Positions 40,558 through 50,223 are shown, counted from the first letter of the stretch. The stretch is 64,000 bases of DNA from Nitrincola lacisaponensis (GCF_000691225.1 NZ_JMSZ01000016.1:434001-498000), one strand, 5' to 3'. The notes: generated from the sequence alone by a model not told the origin. Numbers and translations are program-made.

Positions 40558-40620
40558 ACAGCATAGAACTGTACCTTTAGCACCTGATGTTTCACCCAGC
40601 ATCAGGTGCTTTTCTTTTTC
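40558..40620 (+). ncRNA. Predicted short small RNA under ANR/FNR control
   Basis: Inferred, not homology-based. A transcript starting at about 40558 would run about 60 bases and end at a perfect 11-bp hairpin (AGCACCTGATG 40579-40589 / CATCAGGTGCT 40600-40610) followed by TTTCTTTTT. Both flanking genes (39480-40403 and 40635-41975) are on the minus strand, so the terminator does not serve a known plus-strand gene. The 5' single-stranded part is only about 20 bases, and the hairpin loop (TTTCACCCAG) could be a pairing site. Alternative: a relic or a terminator for unseen antisense transcription. Confidence 0.55.
40579..40619 (+). terminator. Plus-strand intrinsic terminator between two minus-strand genes
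   Basis: 11-bp perfect stem with a 10-base loop and a T-rich tail on the plus strand only. On the minus strand, where the helicase transcript would arrive, the hairpin is followed by AAAGG and cannot act as an intrinsic terminator. Confidence 0.85.
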
Positions 40621-40634
40621 AGGAGCTCTTCTTT

Positions 40635-41975
40635 TTAAGTGCTCTTCTTTTTCAAGGGTGCGAACCCCTGATCGACAGGTTGCTCGCCACTGGGTGGAAT
40701 GTTGGGCTGTCGGCGCTTGCCAATGGTTTTCTGATCACGCAAGCGCTTCTTGACCTTGGGCTTGGCCTCTGGCTTTTTACTGTCAGTGCGCTTCTTTTTA
40801 CCGACAGCTTTACCCGATGATTTGGTACGTGTCGGACCGTTAAAGCTGCCTTCCAGTCCAGCCAGGGTGCGGCGTTCAAATTTTACTTTCAGGTAACGTT
40901 CAATGCTGCACATCAGATTCCATTCGGCGGCTGATATCAGCGAAATGGCGGTACCCTGTTGCCCTGCTCGGCCTGTTCGACCTATACGGTGTACATAGTC
41001 ATCGCCACTGCGAGCCATCATATAGTTGATCACCAGGTCGACGCCTTCTATATCCAGTCCACGTGCTGCGACATCAGTAGCAACCAGAATCTGGATGGCA
41101 TTGTCCCGAAAGCGTTGCAGAACCAAACGACGCTGGGGCTGATCCATATCGCCATGCAGTACGGCTGTACGGTGCTTGTGATAGCGCAACAAGTGGCCCA
41201 ACTGGTCGGCAGCGACTCGGGTATTGGTGAAGATCAGTGCACGTTGAAACGGAGTCTCTGTCAGCAGCTGGTTGAGCAGGCGCTCTTTATGCTTGGCATC
41301 ATCTGCCAGGACAATTTGCTGGGTGATGGCGGTTACCCGGGTGCGGGCATCGCTCAGGAGCAAAGCCTCGGGGTCTCGCATTACCTGCTGAATAAGGTGA
41401 CCTATTTCACGAGTGTTCAGTGTTGCGGAGAACAGGAGTGTTTGGCGTTCGCTGCGACAGGCAGTGGCGATTTTCAGCACATCTTCGCTGAAGCCCATAT
41501 CAAGCATTCTGTCCGCTTCATCCAGTACCAGTGCTTCGAGATCGGACAGGTCGACACTGCCGCTTTCCAGATGCTCCAATAGCCGTCCTGGTGTGGCGAC
41601 CAGTATTTCAGGGTTTTTGCGCAGGCGAGCTGCCTGTTCCTTGAAACCTACGCCACCAAACACGCTCATGGATTTGATCTGGGTAAAGGCTGCCAGTTGA
41701 TCACAGCTCTTACTGACCTGCTCTGCCAGTTCGCGTGTCGGCACCAGAATCAGGGCGCGTGTCGCTGAACGTGGAGCGGGTGTATCAATAAAGCGCTGAA
41801 GCAAGGGCAGGAGAAATGCATAGGTTTTACCGCTACCCGTGACAGCACTGATCATCAGGTCCTTGCCCTGTAGCGCCGGTTCCAGAGTTGCTTGCTGTAC
41901 TTCGGTTGGGGTGTGAATTCCTTGGGCATCGAGCGCTTTTTGCAGTCGCTCATTGAGTTGGATATCGGTAAACAC
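40635..41975 (-). CDS. DEAD-box ATP-dependent RNA helicase, SrmB-like
   Basis: RNA helicase, probably in large-subunit ribosome assembly, as SrmB is. The 446-residue product has Q-motif region, Walker A AVTGSGKT (44-51), PTRELA, DEAD (152-155), SAT, and the C-terminal RecA domain with HRIGRTGRAG. The basic C-terminal tail has PKVKKRLRDQKTIGKRRQ, closely like the E. coli SrmB tail, which supports that subfamily over RhlE or DbpA. Start is GTG at 41975 with GGAG upstream. Assigned to SrmB by tail and length, not certain. Confidence 0.88.
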   Translation of the reverse strand: MFTDIQLNERLQKALDAQGIHTPTEVQQATLEPALQGKDLMISAVTGSGKTYAFLLPLLQRFIDTPAPRSATRALILVPTRELAEQVSKSCDQLAAFTQIKSMSVFGGVGFKEQAARLRKNPEILVATPGRLLEHLESGSVDLSDLEALVLDEADRMLDMGFSEDVLKIATACRSERQTLLFSATLNTREIGHLIQQVMRDPEALLLSDARTRVTAITQQIVLADDAKHKERLLNQLLTETPFQRALIFTNTRVAADQLGHLLRYHKHRTAVLHGDMDQPQRRLVLQRFRDNAIQILVATDVAARGLDIEGVDLVINYMMARSGDDYVHRIGRTGRAGQQGTAISLISAAEWNLMCSIERYLKVKFERRTLAGLEGSFNGPTRTKSSGKAVGKKKRTDSKKPEAKPKVKKRLRDQKTIGKRRQPNIPPSGEQPVDQGFAPLKKKST

Positions 41976-42158
41976 TTAAGCCTTATCTCCTAGGGTTGTA
42001 TCTGTTAATCCTAACAGAAAATCACCGGGCTGTCGGATAAAAGATAGGTGGATGAACCTGATGAGGATCAGCCGTCTAAACGTCAAAAAGAATTCACTTG
42101 TTCATAGCCGGGTTTTAGGTTAATTTTGCCGATTAATTTTCATACGATTCTGAAGCTT

Positions 42159-42665
42159 ATGCGTATAATCTTAGTCTTGGCTTTATTGTTGTTCTTAACC
42201 GGTTGTTTTTCAACTGGACGTCAGGTTACTCAACCTCTGGCACCAGCGCCGGTGGTCACAGGTGTACAGGGTGATCTTCGCCTGGTACTGGAGCAGCAGT
42301 TTGAAAACTGGGCGGGTACGCCTTATCGTTTGGGTGGTCAGGATAAGCGTGGTGTAGATTGTTCCGGACTGGTACAGAATATCTTTACTGATGCATTTGA
42401 TATTCAGTTGCCGCGCACCACTTCTGAGCAGGTTTCTTTAGGGCAGCCGGTACAACGCCAGGCGCTGCAACCGCTGGATCTGGTCTTTTTTAATACCGGA
42501 AGAACACAGCATGTTGGTATTTATCTGGGGCAGGGTGAGTTTTTACATGCGTCTACCAGTCGTGGTGTGATCATTTCCAAGCTGGATAATCCGTATTGGA
42601 AGCGTAATTACTGGACCGCTCGGCGCCCGGTTGAACCGACCCAGATTCAGGTCGCCAGTCTATAA
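42159..42665 (+). CDS. NlpC/P60 family lipoprotein, peptidoglycan endopeptidase
   Basis: Predicted cell-wall peptide hydrolase anchored in the outer membrane. The 168-residue product has a lipoprotein signal with LTGC (Cys16) and an NlpC/P60 domain (about 38-165) with catalytic Cys68 in VDCSGLVQ, His118 in QHVGIYLG and His130 in GEFLHAST. It resembles MepS/Spr-like enzymes. The ATG at 42159 was chosen so the hydrophobic signal starts at the N-terminus; a TTG at 42126 would add 11 residues. Confidence 0.9.
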   Translation: MRIILVLALLLFLTGCFSTGRQVTQPLAPAPVVTGVQGDLRLVLEQQFENWAGTPYRLGGQDKRGVDCSGLVQNIFTDAFDIQLPRTTSEQVSLGQPVQRQALQPLDLVFFNTGRTQHVGIYLGQGEFLHASTSRGVIISKLDNPYWKRNYWTARRPVEPTQIQVASL

Positions 42666-42691
42666 AAAATGCCCGCATAGCGGGCATTTTT
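42665..42691. terminator. Bidirectional terminator
   Basis: AAAAATGCCCGC and GCGGGCATTTTT form a perfect 12-bp stem with a 3-base loop, with T-runs on both strands. It lies between the convergent NlpC/P60 and DUF1329 genes. Confidence 0.92.
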
Positions 42692-42711
42692 GTATCTCCA
42701 GTCTACGATTC

Positions 42712-44049
42712 TTATCGACCCATGCGGCGGATTGCCTGTGGAGTAAAGTCGCGGAAGTCAAAGCGCTGAGTGAAGTCATAGCCAACACCTTCTTCGTTTG
42801 TCAGTCCTCCTACCAGGTAGCGGCCGGACTGCAAATCATAGAAGGTTTCGGCGACTGCCCAGGGAACCTGAACATCACGGTACTGGAATTGGTGCATTTC
42901 ACCGACACGCCAGAGTTCGCCACGACCATCATAATGGTCAACAGTGGCAATCTGCCAGGTATCTTCATCGATATAGAAGGTACGCTTGCCATAGACGTGA
43001 CGTTGGCCGTCTTTCAAGGTGGCTTCAACTTTCCATACCCGGTGCAGCTCGTAGCGTGTCAGGTCCGGGTTCAGGTGACCCGCCTGCAGTATGTCACTGT
43101 ATGACAGGTTGCGGTCTGCCAGCTTCCAGCTGTTATAGGGGATGTACAGCTCTTGCTTGCCAACCAGATTCCAGTTGTAGCGATCTGGCGCACCATTGAA
43201 CATATCCAGATTGTCTGTAGTACGTTGGCCGTCAGTTGCTGTTCCTGGTGCATCATAGGCAATGTTGGGCGCCAGACGTACGCGTCGCTGTCCGGAGTTG
43301 TAAGTCCAGGCCTGGCGAGGTTGTTGTACCTGGTTCATGGTTTCATGTACCAGCAGAATGTTGCCGGTCAGACGAGCAGGTGCTGTAACTTCCTGAACAA
43401 AGTAGAACAGAATATTGTCATGACGTTCGCCGTCTGCAGAGCTTTTCAAATAGCTTGGCCAGGACAGTTTTTCATTAATGCGAACCGGTGTGAAGCTGCC
43501 ATTTGCTTGTACAGGCACCTGAACAAAGTTACGTTCCAGTGCACCGCCGCGGTAGCGGGTCATGTGATTCCAGATGACTTGCAATCCATTTTCCGGGATG
43601 GGGAAAGCCAGGGCTTCGTTGAAACCCAGCAGTCCGTTACCATCTTCGGTCAGGCGAGCTGAGTTCAGGTTGTTTTTGGCCGCTTCATAGATATGTTCGG
43701 GTAGTGCTGCTGTTCTGTGTGTCGGGTATACCGGCATCCGGAAAGTATCCGGGTAGCGCTGGAACATGGCAACCTGTCCATCGGACAGACGATCACGGTA
43801 GTTTTGATAATTCTCTGCAGTGATGACAAACAGAGGCTGTTCATCCGCAAACGGGTTGGTATAGCGGTCTGAACTTTGAGAAATACCTCCGTCCCAGGCT
43901 GGAATCGTGCCGTCAGCATTCCCTGCGCGTTCAGCACCGACAGGTGTTAAATCCTGTGTCAGCCGCTCGGCATTGGCCTGCAGCCCCCCTGCTAATGTCA
44001 GCAGCAGGGCGGTGCAGAGTAATTTTTTTGGAAGACTCAGTTGTATCAT
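42712..44049 (-). CDS. DUF1329 domain-containing protein
   Basis: Secreted protein of 445 residues with signal peptide (KLLCTALLLTLAGGLQANA) and the DUF1329 start pattern ERLTQDLTPVGAERAGNADGTIPAWDGG. The fold is expected to be LolA/LolB-like (lipoprotein-sorting type), so a lipid- or lipoprotein-carrier role in the periplasm or at the outer membrane is plausible but not shown. Start has GGAG upstream. It lies 15 bases after DUF1302, so the two form an operon, the common genomic pair in Pseudomonas and marine relatives. Confidence 0.9.
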   Translation of the reverse strand: MIQLSLPKKLLCTALLLTLAGGLQANAERLTQDLTPVGAERAGNADGTIPAWDGGISQSSDRYTNPFADEQPLFVITAENYQNYRDRLSDGQVAMFQRYPDTFRMPVYPTHRTAALPEHIYEAAKNNLNSARLTEDGNGLLGFNEALAFPIPENGLQVIWNHMTRYRGGALERNFVQVPVQANGSFTPVRINEKLSWPSYLKSSADGERHDNILFYFVQEVTAPARLTGNILLVHETMNQVQQPRQAWTYNSGQRRVRLAPNIAYDAPGTATDGQRTTDNLDMFNGAPDRYNWNLVGKQELYIPYNSWKLADRNLSYSDILQAGHLNPDLTRYELHRVWKVEATLKDGQRHVYGKRTFYIDEDTWQIATVDHYDGRGELWRVGEMHQFQYRDVQVPWAVAETFYDLQSGRYLVGGLTNEEGVGYDFTQRFDFRDFTPQAIRRMGR

Positions 44050-44064
44050 TCTTATTCTCCAACC

Positions 44065-46011
44065 TTAGAAGGCAATTGAGGCATTCAGTGAAATATAGTC
44101 ACGGTCTTTCTCGGCATTGAATGAGCCGCCAAAGAAGCTGGTGTAAGAAGCACCAAAACGATAGCGATTCATATAATCTGCCGTCAGACCTATATTGATC
44201 GCTTTTTCATTTTCACGGAAAGCCGCGCCGGGTTCAGGGCCATTACCCTTGACGCCATGACGGAAGTTCAGTTCTGGAGTCAGTGTCATACCGGCAAATG
44301 CATTGGGATATTCGAGTGCACCACGCAGCACGTAGCCGTAGGAGTTTCGAGTCACGAAACCACTGGTGTCACCTGCCTCATAACCAAAAATGCCGGAGCG
44401 GCCATATTTCATGGCATCAGCACCTTCATCCAGTCCATGAACATGGGTCCAACCCAATTCTGCGATGGTTGTCAGTCGGCTGGCGCCCATCACATTATCA
44501 AAGAATTTGATAAATGTAGTCTGGGTCTGAGTGACGTCAAACGTGCCGTAGCCCTGAATAACACCACCTGGTCCGGCTTGCTGTACCAGTTGATCAGCTG
44601 CTGTATTGCCTACGCCACCGATGTTCTGACGCAAGATAGCACCAACCAGCAAGGGGCCGTTGACCTGAATTGGTACGTTACGCTTATGGCTGATTTCACC
44701 AGACCAGGCTATATCACCCAGATTGGTGCTGAAGCTCAGGCCTGTCATATTAATGCCGTTGGGGTAGTCAATATAATATTCAGAATCGAAGGCGGCGATA
44801 AGCGGGAACAGAGCCATTGTTTCGGGTGGAAGTTGCCCGCCTGCAACCAGTCCTGCCGCCGTCGCCGCATCAATGACGCCTAGTCCAGGGATAAAGATTT
44901 GAGTGTCACCTGGGTTGCGTGATGAGTTGATCCCGCTGATCATTGGCAGACGGCTGTTATAGCGAGCAAAGTAAAGGCCAAATTCAGTGTTGTTCAGGTT
45001 TTCGGCGAAATAGCGAAAACTGAGACCAAACTGGTCTTTGTCGCTGCCTTCACGACGCCCATCCAGGTTTCTGCGTACTACCGGGTCGATGCCGTTCAGT
45101 GCCCACTGGCCGCCAGATGCCAGGTTGAAATAATCCTGATCACCGACTGTCAGGTCGATGAGTGGTTGCCCGAGTTGAGAGAATACTCGAATACCGTCAC
45201 ATCCCTGAGGGGCGAAGTCGTTACTGGAGAAATAGGTACCGCAGCCATCTACAACCGTTGGCTCCCATTTATACTGATAGAAGCCTTCTACGCTGAGGTT
45301 GTCCGTCAGGCCCAGTGAGGCGAATACACTGCCAAATGGTAGCAGACCTTCCTTCAATTCCGCGCCAGGGCGGCGGAAAGCTGTTACATCTACAGGGTTG
45401 AAGGCATTAATGCCGCCCTGGATAAAGGTGCTTTCACCCCAGTTAATCGCCTGTCGGCCAATGCGAAGATCCAGGGGCATGTTGCCCAGATCAAATGCGC
45501 CATAGAAGTAGGCATCCAGAAGCTCAATGCCGCTGAATTTGGCAAAATCATTGAAATCACTGTCGTTCAGTCGGGTGTTGGGTGTGTAGCCGTTAGGAAT
45601 GTGGCCATGAGCTCGACTGCCTTTTTCCAGTTCATAGTCGTACCAGTATTTCCCGCGACCAAAAAAGCCGACGTTTTCATAACGAAGCTCGAGATCATGT
45701 ACGCCTTTGAGTACCGTAGAGAAGGGCTTTCCACGACGAAAGTTTTGGGTGCCATCGTCGTAACTGCCGGAACCCATGCTGGTACCATTGTTGGGCTGAG
45801 AGATCAGCCCGCTATCCGGATTGTCCAGGCGGATGCTGGTGCCAATTGAGATGTTGGAGTCAAAGCGGCCTTGTATTTCACCTAGCTGGAATTCCAGTGC
45901 TTGTGCCTGTGCAGTGAAGCCGGCAGCGAGCAGAGTGGTCAGCAGGGTGGGGGTCCATTTGTGACGACGAGGTACGTGCGTACCCTGAAGATACGGATTT
46001 TGAGTTGCCAT
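44065..46011 (-). CDS. DUF1302 outer-membrane protein
   Basis: Predicted outer-membrane beta-barrel, 648 residues, with signal peptide (WTPTLLTTLLAAGFTAQAQA) and a mature start EFQLGEIQGRFDSNISIGTS. The body has alternating aromatic strands, and the end is SLNASIAF with terminal phenylalanine. Function unknown; the family co-occurs with DUF1329 and often with RND-type exporters, none of which is present here. Start: ATG at 46011 with AAGGTGGA 9 bases upstream; TTG 46020 is a worse choice. Divergent from the AraC regulator. Confidence 0.9.
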   Translation of the reverse strand: MATQNPYLQGTHVPRRHKWTPTLLTTLLAAGFTAQAQALEFQLGEIQGRFDSNISIGTSIRLDNPDSGLISQPNNGTSMGSGSYDDGTQNFRRGKPFSTVLKGVHDLELRYENVGFFGRGKYWYDYELEKGSRAHGHIPNGYTPNTRLNDSDFNDFAKFSGIELLDAYFYGAFDLGNMPLDLRIGRQAINWGESTFIQGGINAFNPVDVTAFRRPGAELKEGLLPFGSVFASLGLTDNLSVEGFYQYKWEPTVVDGCGTYFSSNDFAPQGCDGIRVFSQLGQPLIDLTVGDQDYFNLASGGQWALNGIDPVVRRNLDGRREGSDKDQFGLSFRYFAENLNNTEFGLYFARYNSRLPMISGINSSRNPGDTQIFIPGLGVIDAATAAGLVAGGQLPPETMALFPLIAAFDSEYYIDYPNGINMTGLSFSTNLGDIAWSGEISHKRNVPIQVNGPLLVGAILRQNIGGVGNTAADQLVQQAGPGGVIQGYGTFDVTQTQTTFIKFFDNVMGASRLTTIAELGWTHVHGLDEGADAMKYGRSGIFGYEAGDTSGFVTRNSYGYVLRGALEYPNAFAGMTLTPELNFRHGVKGNGPEPGAAFRENEKAINIGLTADYMNRYRFGASYTSFFGGSFNAEKDRDYISLNASIAF

Positions 46012-46239
46012 TTCGTTCAATCCACCTTGTTATTATTGTCTTACTGAGGTTTAGTATTAAGCTAGGCTGTTGTAAAGAGCTGTCATTACCTCTTAATCGC
46101 AGCTTAGGTCGGAACTGCAATGACTGCCAGTCTCATGTAAAGCTGGCAAGTGAACAATAACATTAGAGTTCAATCCGGCTGACATTTTTGTGCGCTGGAT
46201 CAAGATTTCAGCGATTGATCAAGGTGATAGGAGGTCTCA

Positions 46240-47295
46240 GTGGAGAAAACGATTACGGTGCCGACCGGCTATGTGCGCCATTTACTGTTTATGGCGGAAT
46301 CACAGGGGTTCGATACCGATGATCTGCTTCGTCATGTTGATATCAGCCGTGAAGAAATGGCTGAGAATACCGGCTTGCCTGCTTACAAATTTGGATTGCT
46401 GTATCAGCATATTATGTGGATCGCCCAGGATGAATCCTTTGGTATGCTCAGTGGAGGACGGGTGCCGAATGGCACCTTCCGTATGATGTGTCACGCGATC
46501 ATTCATTGTACAACGCTGGAGCGGGCGTTACGCCGTTGCAGCGACTTTTACGAAATCTGTCGTGGCTCGATGATCAAGCCGGTATTGGTCCGGCGGGGAC
46601 GTTATGCCAAGGTGTCTTTTGCGCCGATTGAAAGTCTCAGTCCTGCCGATTTTGAGGCATTGATGGACAATGAATCACCATTGCAGATCCGTACATCGCT
46701 ATCAATGTGGCATCACTTCATGAGCTGGTTGATTGGGCGCCGGCTGGAGTTGAAAGCGGCATATTTCCATTTTGCTGATCCGGGTGATGCGGATCAGTAT
46801 GTCAAACTGTTTCAGTCAGAGGTGAAGTTCAGTCAGCACGAAGATGCGATCGTCTTTCCGGCACACTTTCTTGATCTGCCATTGGCTCAGAATGAGGAGT
46901 CTCTGAGAGGTTTTCTGAAAACGGCACCCTATCAGCTGATCGTGATGGTGGATGATGACAAGAGCCTCAAGGCCCGTGTGATCTCCATGCTGGGTAAGGA
47001 CTTCAGCCGTGAGCTGCCGTCTGCTGAGGAGGTAGCGCGGGCATTGCACATGTCAGTTTCGACACTGCGTCGGCGTTTGCTGGAAGAGGGCACCTCGTAC
47101 CAGAAAATCAAAGATGACGAACGACGCGCTGCAGCGATCAATTATATGAACTCACCTCAACTGTCGATTAATGATGTAGCGGGTTTGATGGGATTTGATG
47201 AGCCGTCAGCTTTCTTCAGGTCCTTCAAAAAATGGACCGGCATGACACCGGGTGAATATCGGCGCAGCACGGAATATACTGAACATTACCGTTAG
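46240..47295 (+). CDS. AraC-family transcriptional regulator
   Basis: DNA-binding regulator, 351 residues. The N-terminal ligand-binding region (about 1-200) is of the Arabinose_bd type found in Pseudomonas regulators (GFDTDDLLRHVDISREEM...; GMLSGGRVPNGTFRMMCHAIIHCTTL). The C-terminal double helix-turn-helix (about 245-340) contains EVARALHMSVSTLRRRLLEEGTSYQKIKDDERR and DVAGLMGFDEPSAFFRSFKKWTGMTPGEYRR. Start is GTG with GGAGG upstream. Lying head to head with the DUF1302/1329 operon, it probably controls that operon. The ligand is unknown. Confidence 0.9.
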   Translation: MEKTITVPTGYVRHLLFMAESQGFDTDDLLRHVDISREEMAENTGLPAYKFGLLYQHIMWIAQDESFGMLSGGRVPNGTFRMMCHAIIHCTTLERALRRCSDFYEICRGSMIKPVLVRRGRYAKVSFAPIESLSPADFEALMDNESPLQIRTSLSMWHHFMSWLIGRRLELKAAYFHFADPGDADQYVKLFQSEVKFSQHEDAIVFPAHFLDLPLAQNEESLRGFLKTAPYQLIVMVDDDKSLKARVISMLGKDFSRELPSAEEVARALHMSVSTLRRRLLEEGTSYQKIKDDERRAAAINYMNSPQLSINDVAGLMGFDEPSAFFRSFKKWTGMTPGEYRRSTEYTEHYR

Positions 47296-47394
47296 ATGAT
47301 CGTTTTTGCAGGGCGCTCGGGTTAAAATACTACCAAACTATGTAGGCGTATCAGGGAGGTCGTTTACTTACCGAACCAGGCATTGCTATCAGGT

Positions 47395-50184
47395 ATGGCC
47401 ATGATCCGTCACTTTCCGTTATTTTCCCTGCGTCGCTCGATTCCGCTGTTGATCTTGGCCTGCGTGCTGTTGCTGTTGCTGGGTTCGCATCTGGTGCTTA
47501 AGCCATACATAACTCGGTTGTTTTACCAGACCGCTGAGACCAATCTTGCCTATACCCTGAACCGTCTTCAAGGCGGTATGGAATATTTGCTTTCCCGTGA
47601 TGATCTCGAAGGTGTGCGTCGGGAAATTGCTGCAACCGGTGTACATGAGGAGATCCGCCACCTGCTGGTGATGGATGAGGCGATGATTATTCTTGCTGCA
47701 ACACCTGCAGGTTTTGAAGGACAGCACCTGGATCAAGTGTCTCTGCATGTTGACCGGCGTTTGCCGTTTCAGGCTTTACAGGAGCAGGGGGCAATAATAC
47801 AACTCGTTACCCGGGATGAGCATAGCTTGTATGGTCTGATTTCAATTCAGTTGCCTGATGGTGAGTATTCCTCACACTTGCAAGGCGACAGCGGTTTGAT
47901 TCTGCTTGAACTGGATTTGAATCACGCTGCTCAGCAGGGATGGTATCACCTTGAAAGCGTGTTTTTATGGGTTTCTTTTGCTATTGGTGTGTTGGCAATA
48001 CTGCTCTGGGTCTGGTCTGAGTGGTTTATTGGTCGCAGGCTGGGCGTTATTACGGAGGCTGTTAATCGTATTCGTGAAGGACATCTGGATCAACCGATTC
48101 CGTTGAGTGGTCGGGATGAACTCGGCGTGATCGCGGCTGCCTTGAATCATATGCAGGTATCACTACGCAGCAGTCGTGATGAACTGCTGCGCACTCATGA
48201 GCAGATGGACAGTATTCTCAGGCATATTCCCTCAATGGTGTATATCAAGAACCTGCAAGGCCACTACACCCTGGGGAATCGGCATTTTTACAACTATTTC
48301 GGCAGTGACCCTCTGGGTAAGCAGGTGTTTGATCTCCTGGAGCCACCTTACGCGGCAGAAATTCAGTATTACGATGATGAAGTCGTGCGTACCCGGCGTC
48401 CACAGCAGTTTGAGATCAGTTTTCCGATATCTGGCGTCATGCATAGCTGGTTCATGGTGAAGTTTCCTCTGTTTGATGATCGGGGAGAGCCTGAAGCGAT
48501 CTGTTCGGTTGCGACGAATGTGACTGAGCAGGAACGTAATGCCTATATGTTGAATGTCTCAAAGCGTATTTTTGAGCATGCTGCCGAAGGGATTATGATC
48601 ACGGATGCGCAAAATCGTGTGGTCGACGTCAATCCATCCTTTGAACGCATTTCCGGTTTTCAGCGCAAAGCGGTGTTGGGGCGAGATCCTGCTTTTCTGA
48701 AATCTGATCTGCATGACAGTGACTTCTATCAGTCCTTGTGGCAACAGGTCACTACTGAAGGGAGTTGGAAAGGTGAGTTGTGGAACAAGCGTCCGGATGG
48801 GACTGCTTATCCGGTCAGGTTGTCGATTAGCGGTATCCGTGACCGGCATGGCATGATCAGTGGCTATTTCGGTATTTTCGAGGATGTGTCTGAAGAGTAT
48901 CAGGCGCGCACACGATTACGTAAGCTTGCCTATCGGGATTCCCTGACGGGGCTGTTTAACCGTCTGGCCTTCAAGGAAAAAGTGCATGAGTTTCTGGCTC
49001 GGGCAAGACGCTATCATGAAAATTTTGCACTGCTTTTTGTAGATCTGGACCTGTTTAAGGATGTCAACGATTCCTTTGGTCATGAAGCTGGAGATCTGCT
49101 GCTGAAGCAGGTCGCGGACCGTATCCTGTCTCAGGTACGGGACAGTGATATTGTCAGTCGCCTGGGGGGGGATGAATTTACTCTGCTGATATCGCCGGTT
49201 GAAAATGATATTGCGCTTGCGAGTATTGCCGAGAATCTGATTGATGTATTAAGCCAGCCGTTTCAGCTTAATGATGTGGAAGTTACGATCGGCTGCAGTG
49301 TTGGTGTTGTCAGCTATCCGCGTGATGGTGAGAATCTGGATCAGTTGATGCGCCATGCAGATGCGGCCATGTACCATGCCAAGGCGATGGGGCGAGGTTG
49401 TTATGCGTTCTTCGATGTAGAGCTGGATCAGCGTAATCATCGGTTAATGCAGATCAAACATGGTCTCAGGCAGGCACTGGCACGAGATGAAATGCATCTG
49501 GTCTATCAGCCGGAAATTAATTTACAGACAGGGCAAGTGTTTGGTTTCGAGGTGTTGATGCGCTGGCACAGTGACGAGCTGGGGTGGGTGTCACCGGCTG
49601 AATTTATTCCAGTGGCAGAAGAGTCAGACAGTATTGCCGATCTGACACGCTGGATGTTGATTAAGGCCTGTCGAGAGTTGTTACCCCGGCTGGAAACCGG
49701 TATGCAGATGGCGGTGAACATCTCGCCAAGGCAGTTCGGAGGTGATCGCTGGCTGGCACTGATCAGGCAGTGTATTGACGAGGAAGGACTGGATCCTACC
49801 CGGCTCTGTATTGAAATTACTGAAGGGGCCTTGATCCGTGATATGGATCAGGCAGTAGTGCAACTGAGTGAGTTGCGTAAGTTGGGTGTCAGTGTCGCTA
49901 TTGATGATTTTGGCACGGGGTATTCGTCACTGAGCTATTTGAAGCGATTGCCAATCGATTACCTGAAGATTGATCGGACCTTTGTTGCAGACATTGAGCA
50001 GGATCAGGATGATCAGGCGATCATTCGGGCGATTATTAATCTGGCCGATAGTCTGGGTATCAGTGTCATTGCAGAGGGCGTTGAGTCGGAAGCACAGCTG
50101 GATTTTCTTAAATCACTGGACTGCGATATCGCTCAGGGATACTTTTTTGCCCATCCACAAGCGATTGATAAAATTAAGTGTTGA
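47395..50184 (+). CDS. Membrane-bound PAS-GGDEF-EAL c-di-GMP protein
   Basis: c-di-GMP turnover enzyme, about 929 residues. Order: N-terminal membrane helix (PLLILACVLLLLLGSHLVL), a periplasmic domain of about 150 residues, a second helix (VFLWVSFAIGVLAILLWVW), HAMP (about 205-265), two PAS domains (about 270-515), GGDEF (LGGDEFTLLI) and EAL. The EAL domain starts FEVLMRW and keeps the catalytic residues NISPRQF, CIEITEG, IDDFGTGYSSL, YLKIDRTF and IAEGVES, so phosphodiesterase activity is likely. The intact GGDEF allows cyclase activity or GTP sensing. Start uncertain: ATG 47395, ATG 47401 or TTG 47383. Confidence 0.92.
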   Translation: MAMIRHFPLFSLRRSIPLLILACVLLLLLGSHLVLKPYITRLFYQTAETNLAYTLNRLQGGMEYLLSRDDLEGVRREIAATGVHEEIRHLLVMDEAMIILAATPAGFEGQHLDQVSLHVDRRLPFQALQEQGAIIQLVTRDEHSLYGLISIQLPDGEYSSHLQGDSGLILLELDLNHAAQQGWYHLESVFLWVSFAIGVLAILLWVWSEWFIGRRLGVITEAVNRIREGHLDQPIPLSGRDELGVIAAALNHMQVSLRSSRDELLRTHEQMDSILRHIPSMVYIKNLQGHYTLGNRHFYNYFGSDPLGKQVFDLLEPPYAAEIQYYDDEVVRTRRPQQFEISFPISGVMHSWFMVKFPLFDDRGEPEAICSVATNVTEQERNAYMLNVSKRIFEHAAEGIMITDAQNRVVDVNPSFERISGFQRKAVLGRDPAFLKSDLHDSDFYQSLWQQVTTEGSWKGELWNKRPDGTAYPVRLSISGIRDRHGMISGYFGIFEDVSEEYQARTRLRKLAYRDSLTGLFNRLAFKEKVHEFLARARRYHENFALLFVDLDLFKDVNDSFGHEAGDLLLKQVADRILSQVRDSDIVSRLGGDEFTLLISPVENDIALASIAENLIDVLSQPFQLNDVEVTIGCSVGVVSYPRDGENLDQLMRHADAAMYHAKAMGRGCYAFFDVELDQRNHRLMQIKHGLRQALARDEMHLVYQPEINLQTGQVFGFEVLMRWHSDELGWVSPAEFIPVAEESDSIADLTRWMLIKACRELLPRLETGMQMAVNISPRQFGGDRWLALIRQCIDEEGLDPTRLCIEITEGALIRDMDQAVVQLSELRKLGVSVAIDDFGTGYSSLSYLKRLPIDYLKIDRTFVADIEQDQDDQAIIRAIINLADSLGISVIAEGVESEAQLDFLKSLDCDIAQGYFFAHPQAIDKIKC

Positions 50185-50223
50185 CATGTTCGGCTGAGGC
50201 TGTAGAATTTGCGCTCATCCTTT

